64,000 nt of DNA. Source: an uncultured Eubacteriales bacterium. Lineage in GTDB: Bacteria; Bacillota; Clostridia; Oscillospirales; Oscillospiraceae. A program made the position numbers and the translations under genes. Numbering within the stretch: the first letter of the stretch is position 1; every line of letters begins with the position of its first letter. The stretch is taken from contig URQA01000002.1 of NCBI GenBank assembly GCA_900549885.1, forward strand, positions 4,469 to 68,468, given 5' to 3'. Shown piece after piece: positions 27,593-35,654 of the stretch. The notes beneath the pieces are model-generated. The model saw only the letters and a list, made by a program, of their open reading frames with translations, made no database searches and had not been told where the DNA came from.

Positions 27593-28593
27593 ACCAACGC
27601 CTCCCGTTCCGCTTTTGTCTCGTCCATATGGAAGCAGGCGCACTCATGCCCCTCCCCCACCGACACGAAAGGAGGCCTCTTGGTGTGGCACTCCTGCGTG
27701 GCGTGGGGACACCGCCCGGCAAAGGCGCAGGACTGTTCTGGAATACGGCTCATATCCGGCGGCTCTCCGGGGATGGTGTGCAGGCCGTGGCTCCGGGGCA
27801 GGTCCAGCCGGGGTACTGCCCGGACCAGGCCGATGGTATAGGGGTGCTGGGGATTTTCAAAAATGTCAAAGGGGGTGCCCGACTCCACAATCTTTCCGCC
27901 GTACATGATCTTCACCGTGTCCGCGTACCGGGCCACCACCCCCAGGTTGTGGGTGATAATGATCAGCGCGGTATTGGACTCCTTCCGCAGCTTATTGAGC
28001 TGTTCCAGTACTTGAGCCTGGACGGTGACGTCCAGGGCGGTGGTGGGTTCATCCGCAATGAGGATCTCGGGGTCGCAGCTCATGGCCATGGCGATCATGG
28101 CCCGCTGCTGCATCCCGCCGGAAAATTCATGGGGATACTGTTTGACCCGCTGTTCCGGATTGGGAATATCCACCCGGCGCAGCAGCTCCACCGCCTTCTC
28201 AAGCGCCTCTTTTTTCTTCATCCCCTTGTGGATGCGCAGGGCTTCGGCGATCTGGTTCCCAATGGTCATCACCGGGTCCAGGGCGGTGGATGCCTCCTGA
28301 AAGATCATACTGATCTTACTGCCCCGAATCTGTCGCATCTCCTGGTCTGACATCTGCAGCAGATCCTGTCCATGAAACAGAATCTGACCATCTACGATCA
28401 ATCCGGGAGGATAGGGGATCAGGCGCAGGATGGACAGAGCCTCCACTGTTTTCCCGGATCCAGATTCTCCGATAATGGCCACACATTCCCCCTTGTGCAC
28501 CTGGTAAGACAGGTCATCGGAAGCTCGCAGCTCCTTGCCATCGTTATAGAAGTAGGTTTTTAGGTTTTTGACCTCTAGGATTGCTTCTTCCAT
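27589..28593 (-). CDS. Peptide-type ABC transporter ATP-binding protein, DppD/OppD type (locus B)
   Basis: This 334-residue ATPase is the first gene of operon B. It shows Walker A (GESGSGKTV), signature FSGGMQQR, Walker [15 protein letters not shown], switch IITHNLGVVARYAD and a C-terminal Cys-rich domain. It aligns from its first residues with the equivalent proteins of loci C and D (xxxxILEVKNLKTYF). The 338-bp region upstream carries a sigma-54 promoter motif about 145 bp ahead, and the next gene upstream on the same strand encodes a sigma-54 activator. Confidence 0.94.
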   Translation of the reverse strand: MEEAILEVKNLKTYFYNDGKELRASDDLSYQVHKGECVAIIGESGSGKTVEALSILRLIPYPPGLIVDGQILFHGQDLLQMSDQEMRQIRGSKISMIFQEASTALDPVMTIGNQIAEALRIHKGMKKKEALEKAVELLRRVDIPNPEQRVKQYPHEFSGGMQQRAMIAMAMSCDPEILIADEPTTALDVTVQAQVLEQLNKLRKESNTALIIITHNLGVVARYADTVKIMYGGKIVESGTPFDIFENPQHPYTIGLVRAVPRLDLPRSHGLHTIPGEPPDMSRIPEQSCAFAGRCPHATQECHTKRPPFVSVGEGHECACFHMDETKAEREALV

Positions 28594-28738
28594 ATCGCAT
28601 CATCTCCTCCATCCATCGGCCTTCTGGCAATTTTTCTCGCCTCAGCGCCGCTGTCATCTCCCTCTGCCGTTGTCCGTAAAGCACAAACAGAAAAGAATTT
28701 TTGGTCTGCGCTCACAGCTGGGTTTCTATCTACTATTT

Positions 28739-28755
28739 ATGCAAATCAGATGCCA
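28739..28755 (-). promoter_or_regulatory. Sigma-54 promoter for transporter operon B
   Basis: On the minus strand TGGCATCTGATTTGCAT has GG and GC exactly 10 bp apart and matches TGGCAC-N5-TTGCA at all but one of the defined positions. It lies about 145 bp ahead of the first ATPase gene and next to a sigma-54 activator gene. The call is strong because motif, spacing and context agree. Confidence 0.8.
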
Positions 28756-28781
28756 AAACTGCCTGCTTTTTCGTCAAAGTG

Positions 28782-28795
28782 TTGAGTCAACTCAA
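28782..28795. promoter_or_regulatory. Candidate upstream activating site for the sigma-54 activator
   Basis: TTGAGTCAACTCAA has 6-base perfect arms around two bases. It lies 27 bp beyond the -24 element of the sigma-54 promoter, on the upstream side, which is closer than most enhancers but within the possible range. Confidence 0.35.
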
Positions 28796-28847
28796 AAAAG
28801 AATTTTTCCACAGCCAGAAAACATTCGGTCAAGAGAAAAAATAGCTG

Positions 28848-28886
28848 CAAAAAGAAAAACTCTGAATCGAAATTGATTCAGAGTTT
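28848..28886. terminator. Terminator of the sigma-54 activator gene (possibly bidirectional)
   Basis: AAACTCTGAATC (28857-28868) pairs perfectly with 28875-28886 around a 6-base loop. On the minus strand it is followed by a run read as TTCTTTTT. It lies 46 bp past the activator stop codon. Confidence 0.85.
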
Positions 28887-28931
28887 CCTTTTTCCTATAA
28901 AAATACGAAAATTTCGCGAATTGATTTTGAT

Positions 28932-30083
28932 TCAGTATTCGATGGTTGGATCCCGATAAATTTTATATTCCTTCAATCTTCGCATCAGGGCAGACTGCGA
29001 GATGCCAAGGGCCTCCGCCGCCTTCCGGGTAGAGCCGTGATGGCGCAGCGCCTGGAGGATGGCGTCCGTCTCCACTGCCTGGACCAGTTCCGGCAGGGTG
29101 GAGTGCTCCGGCTCAAACCAGCGCAGAGGCGTTTCCCGGTCAAAACGGGTGACCATCAGGATGTCGTCCCGGCTCAAATGCTCACTGGTCCCCCACACCA
29201 CCAGGCGCTCCACGATATTCTCTAGCTCACGGACATTGCCAGGCCAGTCGTAGGCCCGCAGGGCATCCAAGGCGCTTTTGGTGAAGTCTTTAAAGTTGTC
29301 GTATTTGGCGCAGTACCGTTTCAAAAAATAATCTGCCAGTACTGGGATGTCCTCCTTCCGCTCCCGAAGGGGGGAGAGGAACACGGGGATCACATTGAGT
29401 CGAAAATAGAGATCTTTTCGGAATTTTCCCTCATTGATCAGCTGGCGAAGATCCTGGTTGGTGGCCGCGATGATCCGCACGTCCACAGGGATAGGCTCTG
29501 TCCCACCCACGCGGATGATCTCCTGTTCCTGGAGCACCCGGAGCAGCTTCGCCTGTAAATAGACTGGCAACTCCCCGATCTCATCCAAGAATAGGGTTCC
29601 GCCGTTGGCCGCCTCAAACAGGCCCTTTTTCCCCTGCTTGGACGCCCCAGTAAACGATCCCGGCTCATATCCAAAGAGCTCCGACTCAAACAGGGACTCG
29701 GGAAAGGCCGAGCAGTTCACTTTGATGTAGGTCCTGTCCCAGCGCATGCTGTACCGCTGGATCTCTTGGGCAATCAGTTCCTTCCCGCATCCAGTATCCG
29801 CCATGATGAGAACGGGGGCATCTGTGTGCTGCAGCCGGAAAATCAAATCCCGGATCTCTCGAATCTCCCGGCTAGTTCCCACCAGCGCATTCTCCTTGGG
29901 GTTGAAGCCGCGGCGCTCGAACTTATCCTGCCGCAGCTTGAGAATCCCTTGCTTTTGTACCCGGATGATGGATTCATATTCCCGCAAGATCTCCAAAACG
30001 TCCTCGTCCACCTCTACCGGCGCTGTGCCATGCAGCAACAGATTGGTGTTTTGGATTTCCTCCGGAACTACATATCGTTCCAT
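28932..30083 (-). CDS. Sigma-54-dependent transcriptional activator (AAA+ with Fis-type HTH)
   Basis: This 383-residue protein activates RNA polymerase carrying sigma-54. After a short N-terminal helical part (residues 1-65) the AAA+ domain shows Walker A ADTGCGKE (95-102), the sigma-54 contact loop GSFTGA (142-147, usually GAFTGA) and Walker [13 protein letters not shown] (161-172). The C-terminal Fis-type HTH reads [21 protein letters not shown]. No PAS, GAF or receiver domain is present, so the signal input is unclear. It begins behind GGGAGGGG. It is directly upstream of operon B on the same strand, with a sigma-54 promoter between, so it very likely drives that operon. Confidence 0.94.
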   Translation of the reverse strand: MERYVVPEEIQNTNLLLHGTAPVEVDEDVLEILREYESIIRVQKQGILKLRQDKFERRGFNPKENALVGTSREIREIRDLIFRLQHTDAPVLIMADTGCGKELIAQEIQRYSMRWDRTYIKVNCSAFPESLFESELFGYEPGSFTGASKQGKKGLFEAANGGTLFLDEIGELPVYLQAKLLRVLQEQEIIRVGGTEPIPVDVRIIAATNQDLRQLINEGKFRKDLYFRLNVIPVFLSPLRERKEDIPVLADYFLKRYCAKYDNFKDFTKSALDALRAYDWPGNVRELENIVERLVVWGTSEHLSRDDILMVTRFDRETPLRWFEPEHSTLPELVQAVETDAILQALRHHGSTRKAAEALGISQSALMRRLKEYKIYRDPTIEY

Positions 30084-30225
30084 GTTTTCCCCTCCCGCCT
30101 CATTTGCGCTCCGGCCCGGCGGATGCGCTCATCCGCACGTCTCCGCCGCACGTTTCCATACTCTTCCAGATCGAACGGCCTGTCCACTCCTTGTTTCTCC
30201 CTTCCATATCTAGGGCGCAACCAGG

Positions 30226-31170
30226 CTAGGGTAGCTGTGTATGCTTGAATCTCGGATTAGCATTCGGGTAATATTCCAAAAATACATCCAAAAAATGAGG
30301 AACCGCGGGATTGGGGTTGTCCTTTTGCCACCCCAGCATAAGGTGTGGCCCGTCCCCCAATCCCACGAGCCGAATAAAGCGCGGCTTGTTTTCACCCACC
30401 GTCTGCCGAAAGCTGGGCAGGATGGCAATCCCATAGCCGGCTTCAATCATTGGCATCAGTGCATCGTCCGAATAAATCGGCGGATGGGTGGAGTGCAGGA
30501 GAAATACCGGGTCGTTGATCCTCAGCGCGTCCAGCTTATCAATATTTTGTTCCGCCTGATTTCCTGGCATATATCCGGATAACAGCTTTTCGCTGCGGAT
30601 CTCGTCCCATTCTATTACATCACGGCCTGCCAATGGGTGCTCAGAGGAAAGCACGACGCACAGTGGATATGTATCCAGCTCCAGCCAAGTTGTACTTCTG
30701 TCATTCAACAGGTGGTCCGTAGTGCGGCAGAAGGTAAAGGTGATATCCAGCAGCTCCCGCTTCAACGCCTGCTGCAGCACCTTGTTATCCTCGATGCTCA
30801 GCGTAAGCCCAATTTCCGGATATCTTCGCCTGAACAGCTTCAGCAGCCCTGTCAGAAACTGCATGCCGTGCTTGCCTGGAAAGCCCAGATTTAAAAATCC
30901 TGCCGCTCCGATTTCATACTGCTTGGCCTTAAACGTGGCCCGTTCCAGCTGCGCCAAAACGCTTTTTGCCTCCTCATAAAGCGCTTTGCCCGCCGCTGTG
31001 AGATGAACCGCCCGGGTGGTCCGCGTAAACAGTGTCACATCCAGCTCCCGTTCTAGGGAGGCAATTTGCTGGCTGATCGCCGTTTGAGCCACAAATAGTT
31101 CCCTAGCCGCCTGGGTAAAGCTTAGAGTTTCTGCCACGGCAATAAAATATTTCAGCTGTACTGTATTCAT
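30226..31170 (-). CDS. LysR-family transcriptional regulator of locus C
   Basis: This 314-residue protein starts MNTVQLKYFIAVAETLSFTQ with the helix-turn-helix AQTAISQQIASLERELD, followed by a LysR effector domain. It is divergent from transporter operon C, with 201 bp between the starts; that region holds a pair of inverted 9-base sites. It probably controls operon C. A 142-bp gap separates it from the start of the sigma-54 activator gene on the same strand. Confidence 0.93.
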   Translation of the reverse strand: MNTVQLKYFIAVAETLSFTQAARELFVAQTAISQQIASLERELDVTLFTRTTRAVHLTAAGKALYEEAKSVLAQLERATFKAKQYEIGAAGFLNLGFPGKHGMQFLTGLLKLFRRRYPEIGLTLSIEDNKVLQQALKRELLDITFTFCRTTDHLLNDRSTTWLELDTYPLCVVLSSEHPLAGRDVIEWDEIRSEKLLSGYMPGNQAEQNIDKLDALRINDPVFLLHSTHPPIYSDDALMPMIEAGYGIAILPSFRQTVGENKPRFIRLVGLGDGPHLMLGWQKDNPNPAVPHFLDVFLEYYPNANPRFKHTQLP

Positions 31171-31212
31171 CTGCAGCTCTCCCCTCTAAAGGAGAATTAT
31201 AGCATATGCCCA

Positions 31213-31259
31213 GATTTATGCAAGTAAGCAGGCAATGCAATGGTGATTAAGCATAAATC
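31213..31259. promoter_or_regulatory. Candidate paired operator between LysR gene and operon C
   Basis: GATTTATGC (31213-31221) and its exact complement GCATAAATC (31251-31259) face each other across 29 bp in the divergent intergenic region. Two half-sites at this spacing would suit a LysR tetramer. Confidence 0.45.
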
Positions 31260-31371
31260 CTGATAAGTTCAGCGAGATTACATGTTTCACTTTGCCCAGC
31301 TCCATTTGCTAATATGAAGGCATGGAACCGCAAAACATGGGGCGTGAACAGGGCCGGAAAGGAGTTATCAA

Positions 31372-32373
31372 ATGGAAAGGCCGATTCTGGAAATCAAAAA
31401 TCTACAGACTTATTTCTATGTGGACGGCAAAGTGCTGCGGGCCGTAGACGGTCTCTCCTATTCTGTAGGCCGGGGAGAATGTGTGGCCGTGGTGGGAGAG
31501 AGCGCATCGGGAAAAAGCGTCAGTGCGCTGTCTGTGCTTCAACTGGTGGCCGACCCGCCCGGGCGAATCGTGGGGGGGGAGATCCTGCTGGATGGAGTTG
31601 ATCTGCTCAAGCTGTCTGAGCGGGAAATGCGGACCATTCGTGGGAATCGAATTGCCATGGTATTTCAGGAGCCGGGGACAGCGCTCAATCCCGTACTGAC
31701 CATTGGCCGGCAGCTGACAGAGGGGCTTGAACTGCACAAAGGTCTCTCCCACAAAGAGGCACTGAAGGAGGCCATTGACTTACTCGGCTTAGTCGGAATC
31801 CCAAACCCAGAGCAGCGTATCAAAGACTACCCTTATCAGTTTTCCGGTGGTATGCAGCAGCGCATCATGATCGCCATGGCCATGAGCTGCAGCCCGGATG
31901 TACTCATTGCAGACGAACCTACTACAGCCCTGGACGTCACCGTCCAGGCACAGCTGCTGGAAGTGCTCAACGGCCTGCGCCGCCAGTATGGCACAGCTCT
32001 GGTCATCATCACCCACAACCTGGGCGTGGTAGCCCGATACGCGGAGAAAGTACAGGTGGTCTATGCGGGCCGTCTGGTGGAGGGTGGAACTGCGGAGGAT
32101 ATCTTTCAGCGGACCTGCCACCCCTACACAAAGGGATTGATTCGGGCCGTACCGCGGCTGGATATGCCCCAGGACCAGGAACTGGTGGGGATCGAGGGTT
32201 CTCCTCCTGATCTGAGAAAGCTCTCTCCCCATCTATGCGCGTTCAGTGACCGGTGCAGATATGCCACCGCCCAGTGCCGCTCCCAGCGGCCCGAGCTGGA
32301 AGAGGTGGCCCCGGGACATGTCGCCGCATGCTTCCACGCCAGGGAATTGCGGAAGGAGGTTTCCCCACGATGA
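31372..32373 (+). CDS. Peptide-type ABC transporter ATP-binding protein, DppD/OppD type (locus C)
   Basis: This 333-residue ATPase opens operon C behind a GGAAAGGAG site. Walker A reads GESASGKSV (42-50), signature FSGGMQQR, Walker [15 protein letters not shown], and the C-terminal domain has LCAFSDRCRYATAQC. It aligns end to end with the locus B and D proteins. The 3' end overlaps the next ATPase gene (ATGA). Confidence 0.94.
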   Translation: MERPILEIKNLQTYFYVDGKVLRAVDGLSYSVGRGECVAVVGESASGKSVSALSVLQLVADPPGRIVGGEILLDGVDLLKLSEREMRTIRGNRIAMVFQEPGTALNPVLTIGRQLTEGLELHKGLSHKEALKEAIDLLGLVGIPNPEQRIKDYPYQFSGGMQQRIMIAMAMSCSPDVLIADEPTTALDVTVQAQLLEVLNGLRRQYGTALVIITHNLGVVARYAEKVQVVYAGRLVEGGTAEDIFQRTCHPYTKGLIRAVPRLDMPQDQELVGIEGSPPDLRKLSPHLCAFSDRCRYATAQCRSQRPELEEVAPGHVAACFHARELRKEVSPR

Positions 32374-33371
32374 AAGCAGAACATTTGCTGGAAATCAAGG
32401 ACCTGAAGCTGCACTATCCCGTCCAGGCCGGCCTGCTGCGCAAGCAGGTGGGCAGCGTAAAGGCTGTGGACGGCGTGACGCTGGAGATTCGGCGCGGGGA
32501 GATCCTGGGCCTGGTGGGGGAAAGCGGCTGCGGGAAAAGCAGCTTGGGCCGCTGTATCCTCCAGCTGAGCCGGGCCACCTCCGGACAGGTCCTCTATCGG
32601 GATCAAGATCTCGTCCCCATGAAGAAAAAACAGGTGCGTGCACTGCGCAAGGACCTGCAGATGATCTGCCAGGACCCCTATTCCTCCCTGGACCCTCGGC
32701 AGACTGTGGGCAGCGCCGTTGGAGAAGGTCTGTTGATCCATGGTCTGGCAAAGGGGAAAGCGTGTCAGGACCGGGTAGAGGAGCTGTTCACCATGGTAGG
32801 GCTGGACCCATCCATGACCAGCCGGTATCCCCATGAGTTTTCCGGCGGACAGCGTCAGCGGGTCGGCATCGCCAGGGCCTTGGCTGTGGATCCGGAGTTC
32901 ATCGTATGCGATGAGCCTGTGTCCGCCTTGGACGTATCTATCCAGGCGCAGATCATCCATCTGTTGAAGGACTTGCGAAAGGAGCTGGACCTGACTTACC
33001 TCTTTATCGGCCACGACCTGTCTGTGGTCCGTTCCTTCAGCGACCGGGTCGCAGTCATGTATTTGGGTAAGTTGATGGAAGTCACCGCCAGCGGAGATCT
33101 GTACACCAATCCGCTGCATCCGTACACCAAGGCGCTGTTGTCCGCAGTTCCCATTCCAGACCCGGTGGCAGACCGTCAGCGGGAACGTATCTTGCTCAAA
33201 GGCGAGGTACCAAGTCCCATGCATCCCCCCAGCGGATGCCGATTCTGCACCCGCTGTGATCACGCTAATGATCGGTGCCGGACAGAAGAGCCTGTATTAA
33301 AGCCGATCGGGGGAGATCACTGGGTGGCATGTCATCTGGTCCAGGGAAAGGAGGAAACTGTCCATGGGTAA
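32370..33371 (+). CDS. Peptide-type ABC transporter ATP-binding protein, DppF/OppF type (locus C)
   Basis: This 333-residue ATPase begins MKAEHLLEIKDLKLHYPV at the ATG overlapping the upstream stop, with GGAAGGAGGT 9 bp ahead. Walker A is GESGCGKSS, signature FSGGQRQR, Walker [15 protein letters not shown], and the Cys-rich end reads GCRFCTRCDHANDRC. It lacks the long N-terminal extension of its locus B and D relatives. The last 8 bp overlap the permease gene. Confidence 0.94.
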   Translation: MKAEHLLEIKDLKLHYPVQAGLLRKQVGSVKAVDGVTLEIRRGEILGLVGESGCGKSSLGRCILQLSRATSGQVLYRDQDLVPMKKKQVRALRKDLQMICQDPYSSLDPRQTVGSAVGEGLLIHGLAKGKACQDRVEELFTMVGLDPSMTSRYPHEFSGGQRQRVGIARALAVDPEFIVCDEPVSALDVSIQAQIIHLLKDLRKELDLTYLFIGHDLSVVRSFSDRVAVMYLGKLMEVTASGDLYTNPLHPYTKALLSAVPIPDPVADRQRERILLKGEVPSPMHPPSGCRFCTRCDHANDRCRTEEPVLKPIGGDHWVACHLVQGKEETVHG

Positions 33372-34323
33372 CTATATCCTAAAGCGAACCCTGCTGGTCA
33401 TTCCAACTATGTTTTTGGTCAGTATTATCGTTTTTCTGCTTCAGCGCTTCATCCCTGGCTCCGCAGTAGACGTGATTGAAGCACAATTCATTGCCATGGG
33501 GCAGACGGATATCGACCGGGCCGCCATCATCCATCAGTTGGGGCTGGATGTGCCCATCCTCCAGCAGTACATCAATTGGATCGGGGGCATTATCACCCGC
33601 GGCGATTTTGGCACTTCCATGCTGCAAAACAAGCCTGTCCTCGACCTTATCGCCAGCCGGGTCGGCCCCACTCTGGAGCTGGGCTTTATGAGTGTAATTT
33701 TTGCCAATCTGTTCGGCCTTCCCCTGGGCATCTACACTGCCGCCCGGCAGGGAAAGCTGGCTGATACTCTGTTCCGCCCCCTGTCCGTCCTGCTCATTTC
33801 TATCCCCAGCTTCTGGCTTGCAACCATGGTGATGATCTATCCTGTGCGCTGGTGGGGTTGGTCGCCGTCCATGGAGCTGATCTCATTTACGCAGGATCCA
33901 TGGGGAAATTTTGTCCAGTTTGCCATTCCGGCTGTCATTAACGGAGCCGTCATGTCCGGCGTCACGATGCGGATGGTCCGCACACAAATGCTGGATGTGC
34001 TGCGGCAGGACTACGTCCGAACCGCCTGGTCCAAGGGATTAGGGGAAAAAACCGTGATTATCCGCCACAGCATCAAAAACGCATTTATCCCTGTCATCAC
34101 CGTTATTGGCGGCCAGTTGGCCAATGTGATCGGCGGCACCGTTATTATGGAGAATATCTTCAACATCCCTGGGATGGGGCAGCTGGCGCTGACCGCGCTA
34201 AATGACCGCGATTATCCCGTGGTCAGCGCCATTGTTCTTCTGGTGTCTCTGGTCGTGCTGATCTGCAACCTTCTGGTGGATATCAGCTACAGCTGGCTGG
34301 ATCCCAGAGTGCGTTATCAATGA
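33364..34323 (+). CDS. Peptide-type ABC transporter permease, DppB family (locus C)
   Basis: This 319-residue permease starts MGNYILKRTLLVIPTMFLVS and shows the DppB markers DYVRTAWSKGLGEKTVIIRH and VIMENIFNIPGMGQLA. About six helices are visible. It overlaps the upstream ATPase gene by 8 bp and is followed at once by the DppC-like gene. Confidence 0.94.
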   Translation: MGNYILKRTLLVIPTMFLVSIIVFLLQRFIPGSAVDVIEAQFIAMGQTDIDRAAIIHQLGLDVPILQQYINWIGGIITRGDFGTSMLQNKPVLDLIASRVGPTLELGFMSVIFANLFGLPLGIYTAARQGKLADTLFRPLSVLLISIPSFWLATMVMIYPVRWWGWSPSMELISFTQDPWGNFVQFAIPAVINGAVMSGVTMRMVRTQMLDVLRQDYVRTAWSKGLGEKTVIIRHSIKNAFIPVITVIGGQLANVIGGTVIMENIFNIPGMGQLALTALNDRDYPVVSAIVLLVSLVVLICNLLVDISYSWLDPRVRYQ

Positions 34324-34337
34324 GGGGGTGGCCATCC

Positions 34338-35279
34338 GTGAAAGAGAAACAGACCGTCCGCCTTCGGGACCGCTCCATGTGCAAGCTGATCCGCCGTATG
34401 GCGGCAGAGCGGCCTATGGGGATCATTGGAATGGTAATTCTGCTGGTTCTTTTTATCACTGCCGTGTTCGCCAACCAACTGGCTCCCTATGAGATGAACC
34501 AGATCGACCTGCTCCACATGTTGGACGGTGCAACGCCGGCCCATCCCCTGGGCACAGATAATTTGGGCCGGGATATTTTGAGCAATATCATCTATGGAGC
34601 CAGAATTTCCGTCATCATCGGATTTGCCGCGACTGCCGTGATGCTTCTGATCGCCGTGTTGATCGGCACGTCCTCCGCAGTCCTGGGCGGTGCTTATGAT
34701 ATGGTCGTCCAGCGTTTTGTGGACGCCTGGCAGTGCATCCCTAATATGCTGGTACTTATGATGGCCATGAGCATTGTGGGCCGGGGGACACCCCAGCTGA
34801 TCTTGGCCATCGGCATCCCCATGGGAATCAGCACCTCCCGTGTGGTGCGCAGCGCGGTGATCTCGCTGCGCTCCAACTTGTACTTAGAGGCGGCTGACAT
34901 TCTGGGAGCCTCCACCTGGCGGATCGTTTACCGCCATATCATTCCAAATATCGCGCCCATCCTCATCATCAGCGCGGCCACTCAGATCGGGCAGGTCATC
35001 CTGATGGAGTCCAGCATGAGCTTCTTGGGCATGGGCGTTCCCCCCGGAGTACCCAGCTGGGGCAGCATGCTCAGCCAGGAGGGCCGGGCTTACATGGAGC
35101 TGGTTCCTACTCTGGCACTGTGGCCGGGCCTGGCGCTGACTCTGACCGTATTTGGAGCCAACATGTTCGGCGATGCGCTCCGGGATCTGCTCGATCCCAG
35201 GCTGAAAGGGGGCGCGGGGCGCTTCGGCAAACGTCACACCCGGAAAAAGAAGGAGGCCATAACGAATGAAGCTAGTTGA
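34338..35279 (+). CDS. Peptide-type ABC transporter permease, DppC family (locus C)
   Basis: This 313-residue permease shows HPLGTDNLGRDILSNIIYG and GDALRDLLDPRLKGGAGRFG, typical of DppC. I chose GTG 34338 because a GAGGGGG site lies 9 bp ahead; an ATG at 34320 overlapping the upstream stop has no ribosome site and would add six residues. The 3' end overlaps the cupin gene by 14 bp, so that small protein is translated together with the transporter. Confidence 0.9.
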   Translation: MKEKQTVRLRDRSMCKLIRRMAAERPMGIIGMVILLVLFITAVFANQLAPYEMNQIDLLHMLDGATPAHPLGTDNLGRDILSNIIYGARISVIIGFAATAVMLLIAVLIGTSSAVLGGAYDMVVQRFVDAWQCIPNMLVLMMAMSIVGRGTPQLILAIGIPMGISTSRVVRSAVISLRSNLYLEAADILGASTWRIVYRHIIPNIAPILIISAATQIGQVILMESSMSFLGMGVPPGVPSWGSMLSQEGRAYMELVPTLALWPGLALTLTVFGANMFGDALRDLLDPRLKGGAGRFGKRHTRKKKEAITNEAS

Positions 35280-35610
35280 TCTGAAGCAGTGCCAAGGGCA
35301 TACGCCCCCTCATCACTTTGATATGCGGACCTTTCCCCTTGTGCCGAAACAGGCAGGGCAAGGCGACCTGGCGATGAGCCTCTCCTACTATCTGCCCGGT
35401 GGCGGCGCCGAATTCGGCCCTCAGCCGGTAGAGGTTATCTTCTATGTATTGGATGGGACCATCACGGTCCAGTCGGATGGCGGGACCGTGACCGTGGAGG
35501 CCGGCCAAGCCGTCCATATTTCAAAGGGAGAAAACAAAGGCGTTCGCAACCTGTCTCATACCACGGCCACCATGCTGGTCATTGCCTGCGTCCCAGATTC
35601 TTTTCCCTAA
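35266..35610 (+). CDS. Small cupin-domain protein
   Basis: This 114-residue protein is a single cupin barrel. The first motif region reads GGGAEFGPQPVEVIFYVLDG and the second region GQAVHISKGENKGVRN. The usual metal-binding HxH is not seen in the first motif, so it may bind a ligand without a metal. It sits inside transporter operon C, overlapping the permease gene and 44 bp ahead of the binding-protein gene. It could be an isomerase, a small-molecule sensor or a handling protein for the imported compound; the sequence does not decide. Confidence 0.85.
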   Translation: MKLVDLKQCQGHTPPHHFDMRTFPLVPKQAGQGDLAMSLSYYLPGGGAEFGPQPVEVIFYVLDGTITVQSDGGTVTVEAGQAVHISKGENKGVRNLSHTTATMLVIACVPDSFP

Positions 35611-35654
35611 CAGCAACATGGCAAGGAATTGAACATAGAAAAGGAGGAACCATC

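Noticed and set aside
31314..31601. Upstream start or separate small gene before the locus C ATPase
   Set aside because: It is in a different frame from the ATPase, overlaps it and has no family resemblance.
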